Source: Pollenia angustigena (taxonomy: Eukaryota; Arthropoda; Insecta; Diptera; Polleniidae). From it: 64,000 nucleotides of DNA. A program made the position numbers and the translations under genes. The notes under the pieces were generated by a model. The model did no database searches and had not been told where the DNA came from. It was given only the letters and a program-made list of their open reading frames with translations. Positions 48,470-58,929 of this stretch are shown one piece after another; the first letter of the stretch is position 1; each line of letters starts with the position of its first letter. The stretch covers positions 5,170,945 to 5,234,944 of the forward strand of contig OV884059.1 of NCBI GenBank assembly GCA_930367215.1, read 5' to 3'.

Positions 48470-49210
48470 TTAAGAAAATTGCAAGTTGTATTTTTACTAC
48501 TTTTTGAAAAAGTTATATTTTTGTATAAAATTTACTTTTTTTCTAATAAAATAACAATGCTTTTAATGAGAAATTTTGGTTTTTGACAATTTCAAAAAAG
48601 TAGTATTTTTAGTACTTTTTAAACAAAATAATGAAAATTTAGTAAAATAAATAATTCTTATATTTTGTTTAATTCGACCTTTAAAATGTATAAATAAAAG
48701 AACTTTTTTTTAAATAAATAATATTTCATAAAAAAATACCAATATATTACAAAATTAATGTTCTTTTTATTTTTAAATAATTTTTTTTAAAAAGTAGTAT
48801 TTTTACCACTTTTTGAAAAAGTTATATTTTCGTAAAAAATTAACTTTTTTCTAATTAAATAACAATAATTTTAATGAGAAATTTTGGTTTTTAACAATTT
48901 CAAAAAAGGAGTGTTTATAGTACTTTTTTAAAATTTTTTTTAATAAAACAAGATAATAAAAATTTTGTAAAATAAATAATATTTCATAAAAAAAATTACA
49001 AAATTAAAGATAACATTTTTTAAAAATATCGAAATTTTTTAAGAAAATTGCAAGTTTAAAAAAAGTAGTATTTTTACTACTTTTTGGAAAAGTTATATTT
49101 TCGTATAAAATAAACTTTTTTCTAATAAATTAAAAATGCTTTTGATGAGAAATTTTGGTTTTTGACAATTTAAAAAAACTTTTTTTTAAATTATTTTAAT
49201 AAAAAAAATA
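48470..49210. repeat. GTAGTA-core tandem array, ~270-310 bp unit, three copies
   Basis: AAAGTAGTATTTTTACTACT is followed by GAAAAAGTTATATTTTCGTA, AACAATGCTTTTAATGAGAA and GGTTTTTGACAATTTCAAAA. The landmark AGTTATATTT is at 48511, 48820 and 49091. The core matches the 28-38 kb repeats but the spacer does not. Confidence 0.8.
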
Positions 49211-49253
49211 ATGAAAATTTAGTTAATAATAAAAATAAAGTAAAAATATAAAA

Positions 49254-49804
49254 TTAAAGCCTTTGTCACACGCAAAATTTACTTTGTGAATGTTGTCTTA
49301 ATATTTTTTTTTCTAAAATTTCTTTCACTTGTGACCACGCAAAGTTTACTTTGACAAATTTTGTGTTCTTTTGTGTCCTTTTTTGCATGTCAAATTAAAC
49401 ATGTTACCAAATACAATTATGAATAAAAGACGAACAAAGTCTGTGTTCATACGGCTCTTGTCTTATTGACATGATTGCTACTTTATATGCGAGAGGGACG
49501 AGGGGAAAAGAAACGAGTACACAGATGCACGTACTGTCTTTACGTTTTGCTTTTTCATTCGTTGTTTAATTTTGTTATTGTTTTCAATATCAAAAAAGCA
49601 CATGTCGTCAACATGACATGAATCATTTGAACGCCAATTCATGTTCAAAGAAGAAAAAGGAAGAATCTTGTCAATAAGACATGAGCCGTATGAACTCAGA
49701 CAAAGAAAAAAGCTTTTTTGTACTAACCCCTATACTTTTTCCTCTGCGCTCCTACAAAAACAAGATTTTGCAGAGTCAACTTTGCGTGTGCGATAAGGGC
49801 TTAA
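49254..49804. mobile_element. TTAA-flanked (piggyBac-like) MITE, 551 bp
   Basis: The left end TTAAAGCCTTTGTCACACGC and the right end GCGTGTGCGATAAGGGCTTAA form an imperfect inverted pair, both bounded by TTAA as in piggyBac-type insertions. No transposase is present. A second, better-conserved inverted repeat (49440-49701) lies inside. The superfamily assignment is inferred from the TTAA alone. Confidence 0.6.
49440..49701. mobile_element. Inner inverted-repeat element nested in the TTAA MITE
   Basis: TCTGTGTTCATACGGCTC, TTGTCTTATTGACATGATT on the left is answered by AATCTTGTCAATAAGACATG and AGCCGTATGAACTCAGA on the right. The arms are about 38 bp with three mismatches. It may be a separate MITE or the subterminal palindrome of the host element. 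Confidence 0.65.
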
Positions 49805-49959
49805 CTTATTTCAAGATTTGGTATTTTAAGTACTTTTTCAAGTAAGTTATATTATAAACCAGGAAGCAAAATTAAGCATTTTTTTAAGGTTAATGAAGAA
49901 ATTTCTTTGAAAACAACTTTTTTAAATTTTTATTTTTTTTTATTTTTTAAACTATTATT

Positions 49960-50150
49960 TCATTATAAAGTCTAACGGCACCAAATTGAATGATTATAGT
50001 GGCCAACTTACACCGCCAAAGCGTAAATTAACATATTCTGGAAACTTCCCATTCAATAAAGACAACATTTTTTTGTCGTGGTAGCGTATTGTTAAAACCA
50101 CGTATCGTCCAGTTTGTAATCTTGTAATCAAATAGCGATATCTCCTGATT
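49960..50150 (-). pseudogene. mariner-type transposase fragment
   Basis: The minus strand reads LQDYKLDDTWF, a stop, then QYATT (from QQDGAT), and about 30 codons later RFGGVSWPL, a stop, then SFNLVPLDF (from SCDLTPLDYF). It covers only the segment between the second and third catalytic Asp and carries stops. It is the fourth mariner-type trace in the window. Confidence 0.6.
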
Positions 50151-52650
50151 TATATGTAAGAATCGATTAAGCTTTATCAATGCTATCAAACATATAAGCG
50201 AAAGTATCCAGAATTAATAATAAATAAACGTATCGTTAGCTCATTATTGGTATCACCTACACGCAATTTCTAACAATATATAAATATTTATATATATAAA
50301 TACATTAAATACCCCCTTTCTGAATCCAAAACCTGTTTCACGGATTTTTTATGGTTTCTGAAATATTAAGCATACAATTTGCTCCATGTCAACTATTTTA
50401 AAGTAAGTTAATTCCTCATACAAGAATGTATTGTTTAATAAATTTCAATCTTGCTTTGCTTTATTGCCGTAAGACATAAAGTAGTTAAAGTACAAGCAAA
50501 ATAAAGTGTCAACAACTCAATACACTGCAGTAAGCATACGAAAGCAGCACACAAAAAGCTACTTTTTCAAAATATATTTTGAAAAGTAGCGCATGCGGCA
50601 CAGAACAATAATGTTCACTTTCAATAGAATACTATTAGCTTCTAAATCGTACATGAGCGTTCACCAAAATTGCTATTTTTTTCGAAACATATACATGGTA
50701 TATGGTATATTTTGGGTATATATGGGTATATTTTCAGAAAACTTCATGTAAACTTTCATTGTCGTTTTTCTTCACTACGACTTATTGGCATATGCGCCAA
50801 ACTATTAATAAGCTGACGAAATGTAGGACTAATATATTATTTTAAAATAACATTCGAAAAAATTTAGTTATTACTCTTAAAGTTAACAAAAAAACTGTTT
50901 TTTTTTTTTTGGCTCTACTATAAAATTGTGATTTTGCAGATAGCACTTTTTAAATATAAGCCCTCGATATAAAAATTTAAAAAATATCAAAAACATCATT
51001 CGAAGACATAATTTATAGACATAGTTTATTCTAAAAAACAAGCTACGATTCTAACGACCCTGGCAAAACTGAGTTGTGCCATATCACAAACGGTAAATTC
51101 CCAACGATTAAGAAAGAATTTTTTTAAACAAAATCAACAAATAGCCCAATTTATTTATTTATCAATCATTTCTGCATACTGAACTTAAAATCATTTTTTT
51201 TAACTATGCCACTATTGTAGTAATTAAATAATATATTTTTGTGGTCATAAATGTATTCTTTTAGACATTTCTTAAATTTTATTTAATTTTTCGTTTAATA
51301 TTAAAAATCGAAAAGAAAACAAAAAAAATGTTCTTTCTTTCAAAAACACTGCCAAATTTAAGGCTTCTTTAAGGTCCTAATATAAGAATCAAGATACATA
51401 TTATATATGTATGTTCATGTGTATGTATGTAGACAATTACTTCAGCCAAGAGATTACACAAATACACCCTCTTCTCTTGACATTTTTTTTGTCCCAAAAA
51501 AGGATATACTAGTTTTGTTTTCATTGTTGCTGTTTGTTTTTTTTTTTTTTTTATTTGGCGCCATCATTATATGACTTTTTATGGCTCCGCACAGTTCAAA
51601 TGAATCAAAATAGTTTGGTAATACACACAGATACACACATACATAAGCATTGATAACACTCATATACACATTCACTCAGTTAGCGTTGAGAGCAAAATGC
51701 AATAAAATTTATGATTTTTCTTTCTTTTTTATACTTTCAAACAAACAACAACATTGGTCACCCACTACAGATGTATAAATAAGTTTAACAAACAATACCA
51801 ATTACAATCTAAGGACTAAAGAGAGGAGAGGAAAGCAGAAAGCAAAAGTGTAATAGTATTTTTCGTAACATACTTAAAGGGGTCAAGCAGAAAGTAATGG
51901 GAAATCGACTAGATTTTTTTTTTCTTTTGGGCACTTTTTGTTGCTGTTTTTTTTTTTTTTTTCTTTAGAAAAAATTTATATTAATAGTGTTAAATAAATT
52001 TAAGAATAAAGTATCTTAAAGTGTAAACTCTTTTCACTTGTAGTTAATTCACATTTCTTTTTCACTTTTGTCAAGGACATTTCGTATTTGGTAATTTATC
52101 CAACTTATTAGTACAATTTCTCTCTCCATCGCACTTTGTCTCTTATGCATTTAATAACCTTTCCTTTCGTGTCCCTACATGACTGACAAAAACTCACTTT
52201 CATACACATGTTAAAATACAAACAACAAAAACAGCAATGAAAAACCAGAAAGCTAATTGATTGACATTTCCTGTCAATGCTTAGGCATTTGTTATTTTAC
52301 TTACATTTTAAGAGAACTGATTTTTTGTTATTCAAACCACTTCTCAGTATGTTGGAAGTGTTTGAAATTCAACATTTCTAGCTCAATTGTCATTTTGCAT
52401 AAAGAAAATATTGTACAACAAATGATACACAATATATCAGGGACATATAAAATAAATAGCTTAACCCACAACTTTGTGGTAAATAAATTTTGTAAAAATT
52501 AAGTGTGTTATTTATTCCAAAATATGTAATACTTTTTAAAACTTCAAAAGATCGTTACACAAACGCCAAGAAATATTTAAAACAAAAGAAAGCTCAGTTT
52601 ATATAAATCAAAAATAAAAAACAACTAATAATTTTTGAATAAAGTAATGT
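50151..52650. other. AT-rich stretch with one long palindrome
   Basis: At 50558-50590 GCTACTTTTTCAAAATATAT continues to TTTGAAAAGTAGC, a 33-bp near-perfect palindrome. 50690-50730 repeats GGTATAT. Long T runs occur at 51530-51560 and 51945-51965. No coding match or transposon boundary. Confidence 0.5.
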
Positions 52651-52659
52651 ATTTACTCC

Positions 52660-53350
52660 TTTTTTTTAAGTAAAATTTAAGGCGTTACAATTAAATTTAA
52701 CACAAATTATATTGTTTTTAAGTCAAAATATTACTTTTCACGAGTTTTTAAAAAAGTAGTATATTTAGTACTTTATTTAAAAAGTAAAATTTAAGGCGTT
52801 ACTATTAAATTTAATACAAATTATATTGTTTTTAAGTCAAAAAATTACTTTTCACGAGTTTTTAAAAAGTAGTATTTTTAGTACTTTTTTTAAAAAGTAA
52901 AATTTAAGGCGTAACAATTAAATTAAATACAAATTATATTGTTTTTAAGTCATAATATTAATTTTCACGAGTTTTTAAAACAGTTGTATTTTTAGTACTT
53001 TTTTTAAAAAATAAAATTTAAGGCGTTACAATTAAATTTGATAAAAATTATATTGTTTTTAAGTCAAAACATTACTTCTCAGGAGTCTTTAAAATAATAA
53101 GTATTTGCAGTACTTTTTTTAAAAAGTAAAATTTAAGGCGTTACAATAAAAAGTAATAAAAATTATATTGTTTTTAAGTCAAAATATTACTTTTTACGAG
53201 TTTTAAAAAAGTAGTATTTATAGTACTTTTCATAAAAGTAAAATTTAAGGCATTACAATTAAATTTAATAAAAACTATATTGTTTTTAAGTCAAAATATT
53301 ACTTCTCAAGAGTTTTTAAAATAAGTAGTATTTTTAGTACTTTTTTTAAT
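52660..53350. repeat. GTAGTA-core tandem array, ~114-bp unit, six copies
   Basis: Unit landmarks are AAAATTTAAGGCGTTACAAT, TATATTGTTTTTAAGTCAAA and CACGAGTTTTTAAAAAAGTA. GGCGTTAC-type landmarks lie at 52681, 52795, 52908, 53022, 53137 and 53249 (113 +/- 2 bp). The core GTAGTATTTTTAGTACTTTT matches the other arrays, while the spacer is unrelated to theirs. Copies are about 85-90% alike. Confidence 0.93.
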
Positions 53351-53895
53351 ATATAGTATTTTTTAAAAATTGCAGTATTTTAAGCAAATTTTAAAAACAT
53401 TCTAAGACATGTTATTGCTGAATTACTATTTGTTAAGATTTTGAAATACAACCTATTAATCTTTATAAACAACATTGTAGCTTTTTTTTTTTTTTGCTTT
53501 TATCGTTTTTCTCATCCTCCTTTCCGTTATAGAGGATACAAATAAACAAAAACAATAAAAAAAGCAACGCTGTAAATACACAATGTGGTAAAAATAATAC
53601 TACACCTTGTGGTCTTATGTTAAATGTGTAAGTGGTGCGGTGTGTGTAAGTAAATTCTATTTTCCCATGGATACCTTTTAGTTGCTTTTGTTATTGTTTT
53701 ATTCATTTATTTGAAACCATCATTATTCCAGTAAATTACCTTAAATGTAGACCACACATACACACACACACACATTGGCAACACAAAAAAAAATTTTTAA
53801 AAGAATAAAAATATTTGCTTTGTGCCGAAATAATCAAACAACTCCATTTGTAAATGTGTGTAAGAGAAATAAAACACACATACAGACGCTTTATT
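53351..53895. other. AT-rich stretch, nothing recognised
   Basis: Includes a (CA)n run at about 53755-53775. No coding match. Confidence 0.5.
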
Positions 53896-54109
53896 TGTAC
53901 CCTGCAAATAATAGGACCAGTCCAAACACGCGTGTAAAGAGTAGCCCACAAGGGACCAGGACTAGTCCAAAAGTAACCCAAACGTATGGAAAAAACATGG
54001 TCTATTTAACATTACGATGTCCTAGGGCAGGACCATATAACCCAACTTTGGACCACTAAGGAGTAGTATTAAAATTACTCCATGTGAGATTAGCAGAGGA
54101 TTAGTTTTG

Positions 54110-54360
54110 AAGTCGTTTAAAAACGAAAGCATGTCGTTAAAAAACGAAGACATGTCGTCACAGGCTGTAGGAAAAATCGCCCAAAGAAAAATGGCAACAA
54201 AAAAAATGAAAAATCGCCCAAAGAACATGAAGAATGACCCAAAAAGTTATATATGAAATTTTTCCCAAAAGAAACGAAAAAGGGCCCAAAATAAAACTGA
54301 AAAATGACCCAAAAAGAAAAAAATAATTTTTTCCCAAAAAAAAAAAAAATTTTAAAATTA
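54110..54360. repeat. GTCGTTTAAAAACGAAA and GAAAAATGACCCAAAAA degenerate repeats
   Basis: Two 22-bp copies of CATGTCGTTAAAAAACGAAGA are followed by about six variants of GAAAAATCGCCCAAAGAA. The Phe-rich minus-strand open frames here are artefacts of these repeats. Confidence 0.7.
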
Positions 54361-54510
54361 CCCAATTTGCAAAACAGTGTTTATTATTCATATAAATTTA
54401 GTTACATACAAATGTAAGTTTTATGTAAAAATTGCCTTGTATCTTTAACAGCTGCTCAGCAGTATGGACAGTAATGCTTATTTGAGCCCTCCGCCAAACT
54501 GTGTGCACTA

Positions 54511-56846
54511 GACTGGTCGCATCTTGTATGGGATTTTTTTTTTTTTTAATTTAATTGTTTGCGCTGCTCAAAATATGAGGTTTGGTGTAAGAAATCATGA
54601 CCTAATTTTTCAGGTCAATCCGACGGTGCCTAGCCGTGCCGGGTGGGGCCCAAAGTTCCCCATTTTATAAAAAAAACATCTTTTCTATCAGATCTTTATA
54701 GTTATACTAGTTGAAAAGCCGAAAATCAAACATATGACTACGCTTCGATCTTCGGCAGAGAAAGTAATTCAAATGTGCCAAATTTCAGCTTCCTATGTCA
54801 TCAGATGGCTTCAGAAAGTTGCGGAAAGAATAGGACATACATGCAAACATCCTGACATACTAAGAAATTATATATTGTATAGATAGATAAAAGTATTTGC
54901 AGTTTAATATTTTAGTATGATACGAACGAAAGATTTTTAACTAATTTTAACTAATTCGGGGTCGCTGAATCCAGTGGTGCTAGCCGTTTTTTTAGGTTAG
55001 CTTTAGTTTTCGAGATATACCGTTATTTCGAAAATAAAGGATGTTGCACAACATATGTTCGCGCAACTCAAAAACGCTTTAGCTTATTGAAAAACTAAAA
55101 AAAACCGAAATTCCGCAATAAAATTTACTTTAAGAAAGGTAAAACGTTTTTCTTATATGCGCAGTCCTTTTAGAAACATAAATTTTTTTTTCTGGAAAAA
55201 AAAATTATTTTTTAATTAAAATTTCGGAATTTTTGTTTTTAAAAATTCATAATGCCTAGGATGCCTCAAGATGAGACAGATAAGCAGTACCTACTCCAAG
55301 TTGTTGAGCACTATCGTCACTTATATCCGTCCCACAACAAATCTTCTCTTTTAAATTTATCAACTTAATAAAATCAATGAAATAAATTTACATTTTTTTT
55401 TGAAATTTCGAAATTTTCATTAAAAAAATTATTGTAGAAGCATAGCTGCATTTTCCAATTTTAAATGAATTTGTATGAGAGCCCCCCTTAAAAGTAAAGG
55501 TAAAGGGCAAGTATTTCTAGAGAAAATGTTTAGGACAAAAAACTAATTGATGTCGGTCATACATTCTATTCCCCTAGGTCTGACTCCTTGGCAGTTATGG
55601 AGCTTTTTCTTCAATATATTTCTAGTCTGTAGTTAAATTTTTGAATGGGAGCCCCTTAATGAATGCAGATAGCAGGTAGGTATTTTAGAAATAAATGATG
55701 GAGATGAAAAATAAAGTGGAGTTGGTCATACATTTGACCCTTCTTGAGGCATCCTAGGCAGTACACGGGCCAAATATAAGAATTTCAATTATACAAATAT
55801 GGCGGTTAAATAAAATTCTTAAATTAATTAAAATTTTTCGTCTTTTGTGAATACATAAAATCAAAAGTTGTGAACAGATTTTAATCATTTATAGCTTGTT
55901 TTGTTTGCAATATTGTTTTTGATATGACTCTATAAAATTAGAAGCATAGCTCCATTTTTAAATTTTTTATGAATTTTTAAAAACAAAAATTTCTGAAATT
56001 TTAATAAAAAAATTATTTTTTTTTCCAGAAAAAAAAATTATGTTTCTAAAACGACTGCGCATATAAGAAAAACGTTTTACCTTTCTTAAAGTAAATTTTA
56101 TTGCGGAATTTCGGTTTTTTTGTTTTTCAATAAACTAAAGCGTTTTTGAGTTACGCGAATATATGTTGTGCAACCTCCTTAATTTTCGAAATAACGGTAT
56201 ATCTCGAAAACCAAAGCCAATATGAAGAAAAAAGTTTTAACTTTCTTAAAGTAAATTTTATTGCCGAATTTCGTTTTTTTTTTTTGTTTTTCAATAAACT
56301 AAAGCGTTTTTGAGTTGCGCGAATATATGTTGTGCAACATCCTTAATTTTCGAAATAACGGTATATCTCGAAAACTAAAGCTAACCTAAAAAAAACGGCT
56401 AGCACCACTGGATTCAGCGACCCCGAATTAGTTAAAATTAGTTAAAAATCTTTCGTTCGTATCATACTAAAATATTAAACTGCAAATACTTTAATCTATC
56501 TATACAATATATAATTTCTAAGTATGTCAGGATGTTTGCATGTATGTCCTATTCTTTCCGCAACTTTCTGAAGCCATCTGATGACATAGGAAGCTGAAAT
56601 TTGGCACACTTGAAGTACTTTCTCTGCCGAAAATCGTAGCGTAGTTATATTTTTGATTTTCGGCTTTTCAACTAGTATAACTATAAAGATCTGATAGAAA
56701 AGATGTTTTTTTTATAAAATGGGGAACTTTGGGCCCCACCCGGCACGGCTAGGCACCGTCGGATTGACCTGAAAAATTAGGTCATGATTTCTTACACCAA
56801 ACCTCATATTTTAAGCAGCGCAAACAATTAAATTAAAAAAAAAAAA
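54511..56846. mobile_element. 2.3-kb element with ~700-bp inverted repeats, 11-bp flanking duplication
   Basis: From 54543 (AATTTAATTGTTTGCGCTGC) inward, the left arm is mirrored from 56834 back to about 55950, with roughly 90% identity by eye and one duplicated ~150-bp segment in the right arm (56100-56350). TGTGTGCACTA stands at 54500-54510 and 56847-56857. The left end carries 23 extra bases (GACTGGTCGCATCTTGTATG...) before the T-run that mirrors the terminal A-run. The centre (55250-55930) carries GCCTAGGATGCCTCAAGATG and its complement TTGAGGCATCCTAGGC, with no transposase. Foldback-type DNA element or retroposed hairpin transcript; the A-run next to the duplication allows either. Confidence 0.75.
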
Positions 56847-56929
56847 TGTGTGCACTATTCAATAGTTTAATATTAATTAATCACTGCATAGTTATAATCA
56901 ATAACTCAAAACAGAATATAGCTTTTTAC

Positions 56930-57070
56930 AAGGTGGCATGTCATAAAGTCCAGTGTCGTAATGTCCATGGACACTGTGACAATTTTGAAAATGTCATAAC
57001 GTCCGTGGGCATTAAGATACGTTGCAAATGGACATTATGTCATTTTTAAAAATGTCATAAGGTCCATAAT
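56930..57070. repeat. TGTCATAA(C/G)GTCC degenerate repeats
   Basis: ATGTCATAAAGTCC, CGTAATGTCCATGGACA, ATGTCATAACGTCCGTGG, GGACATTATGTCA and ATGTCATAAGGTCC follow each other in mixed orientation. Confidence 0.6.
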
Positions 57071-57108
57071 TACTAAAGATGTTTAATACAAAAAAATATC
57101 TACATACA

Positions 57109-57251
57109 CGCAGAGAAAACCCTGTTTTATTATGGTCACAACCAACAAAACTATTTTTAAAGAAACATATTTTACCATAATATGGTTGTCGGTGACAATG
57201 ATATGGTTAAATTAAACATTTAAAAATGGGTTTGTTGTTTTTCTCTGCGTG
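57109..57251. mobile_element. MITE with CACGCAGAGAAAA termini, 143 bp
   Basis: CACGCAGAGAAAA at the left and TTTTTCTCTGCGTG at the right form perfect inverted termini. The interior is AT-rich with ACCATAATATGGT-type palindromes and has no coding capacity. Confidence 0.85.
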
Positions 57252-57288
57252 CATATATTAAACATATAACGAAAACACTTTTGGGCGC

Positions 57289-57590
57289 AAGGATTTTCTC
57301 CCTTATGGTGTAACAAATACCGGCAGCGCTTACTAAAGCGTCTCGGCATAGCCGGCCTTCGGCCAGGCACAAGTATTTTCTACTCTATGGTATAACAAAA
57401 ACCGGCTTCGCTAACTAAAGCTTCTCTGCATAGACGGCCTTCGGCCGGGCGCAAGGATTTTCTCCTCTATGATATAACAAAGACCGGCTTCGCTAACTAA
57501 AGCTTCTCTGCGCAGACGGCCTTTGGGTGGGCGCAAGGATTTTTTGATTTATGGTATAACAAGTACCGGTTTCGCTAAGTATTTGTTATA
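57289..57590. repeat. 82-bp GC-rich tandem repeat, ~3.6 copies
   Basis: AAGGATTTTCTCC, TATGGTATAACAA, ACCGGCTTCGCTAACTAAAG, CTTCTCTGCATAGACGGCCT, TCGGCCGGGCGC repeats with starts at 57289, 57371, 57453 and 57535 (exactly 82 bp apart). Each unit contains GGCCTTCGGCC, a perfect GC hairpin. The last unit is partial and is followed by an inverted TTGTTATACCATAGAGGA. It stands out sharply in composition from its surroundings. Confidence 0.93.
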
Positions 57591-58037
57591 CCATAGAGGA
57601 CAAAATCCTTGCATTTTTCATACTGAAAAATCACGAAATTTAAAAAACGAAAAATCACCCAATAATAACGAAAAATAGCCCAAAAGTTTTGGGTCACTTT
57701 TCATATGAATTCAGGCCCAATTTTACATGGAATATTTTTGGGCAATATTTCCTTCAGCCGTCGTCACACTACAAACACATTTTAACAATGACAGGGTCCA
57801 TTCTGCATTACATTGGACCAGTCCATGGAGTAGTCCATTTTATCAAAATGGATCAGATGGTCCAATATTATTTGCAGGGTATGTTGTAAAAACACACACA
57901 CTTACAAATACAAATTCAGATAGTACATTTACAGTTAAAGGGAAAAATGTTTTACAATGAATCAATATGTATGTATGTTTAATGATATTAAAGAGCAGGA
58001 AAATATGGGAAAAAAGAATCAGTGAATGCATGAGGAG

Positions 58038-58417
58038 GTACCCTGCAGACAAAGTAACTAGTATTTAGCTAGAAATAAGCTAGTTGGTATTCACTTTAAA
58101 CTAGTTTCACTTCTGTTTTTGTATATAAAACTATCGTGTTAAACGTTAGGTTGTCATAGGAGCCCAACTAGCTCATTTGTAGGCAGTTTTATAATAGTTT
58201 AAAACTAGTTGTATTATTTTTAGTATGTACATAATACTTTTGTAGTGCTCTTTTTTTGACTTATATATGTAGCTGTACCGTCGATATTTAACAATCTTTC
58301 TTATTCTTGTAACTTTTTTGATACGTACAAAACTAGTATTTTTGTTACTAGTCTGGTAACAACTAATAGCAAACTATTTCAAACTCTTTCCAGTTACGAA
58401 ATGAACTGTAGGGTATT
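58038..58417. mobile_element. Possible MITE with TACCCT(G/A)CAG ends, CTAGT-rich
   Basis: TACCCTGCAG at the left and CTGTAGGGTA at the right are near-perfect inverted ends, with TA as possible target. The interior repeats AACTAGT/ACTAGTT in several small palindromes. The ends resemble those of the outer element at 53899-57878, suggesting the same group. Confidence 0.5.
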
Positions 58418-58929
58418 TTAAAGAACAGATGCTTCAGTAAATGCCTGTGTGTGCATTTTCAAGGAATGTATTGGTAGAGATTTTTTTTAATAAATATTTT
58501 GTACAATAATAATGAAGTTTAATAATATCAATATCTTGTAAATTTCACGAAACATGCATATTTATGTTTCAAGGGAATCTATAGTGGAGTGTTTTTATTT
58601 AAGAAAAAACTAAAGGAATTTGCGTAAGAGAAATGCGGTGTAAAAAAGTTGACCATTTTGTACTACAAATGCTTGAAAGATATAAAACAAATCAAAAGTT
58701 CTTTGATTAAAGTCTGAAATTTTTAGCAAAATTTAATATTTTAAGGCATTTTGTGTTAATCAAAGTGATTTTAGAATTAAAAAAAAAAAAGTATAATAAA
58801 GTACATATTTTAACTTTATATTACTTAAAAAAAATAACAGTTTTATTCAAATTGGCATTAAAATTCGTATCTAACCTCTCTGCCAAGCATGTTTTTAAAA
58901 ACATATTTAGTTATTTTCTATATTTTGAA

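Larger units (their letters stand above)
53899..57878. mobile_element. Possible ~4-kb outer inverted-repeat element (CCCTGCAAATAATA ends)
   Basis: TACCCTGCAAATAATAGGAC at the left is mirrored by TATTATTTGCAGGGTA at the right, with TA outside each. Further in, GGACCAGTCC words and the block GTCGTCACAGGCTGTAGGAA recur in inverted form (right arm TTCCTTCAGCCGTCGTCACA). Between them are GAAAAATGACCCAAAAA-type degenerate repeats on the left, the nested element at 54511, a small MITE and an 82-bp tandem repeat. A TA duplication suggests a Tc1/mariner-like non-autonomous element, but the interior is composite and the unit may be fortuitous. Confidence 0.5.

Noticed and set aside
54117..54391. Phe-rich minus-strand open frames suggesting a membrane protein
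   Set aside because: They follow degenerate GAAAAATGACCCAAAAA repeats in three overlapping frames; composition explains the hydrophobic residues.
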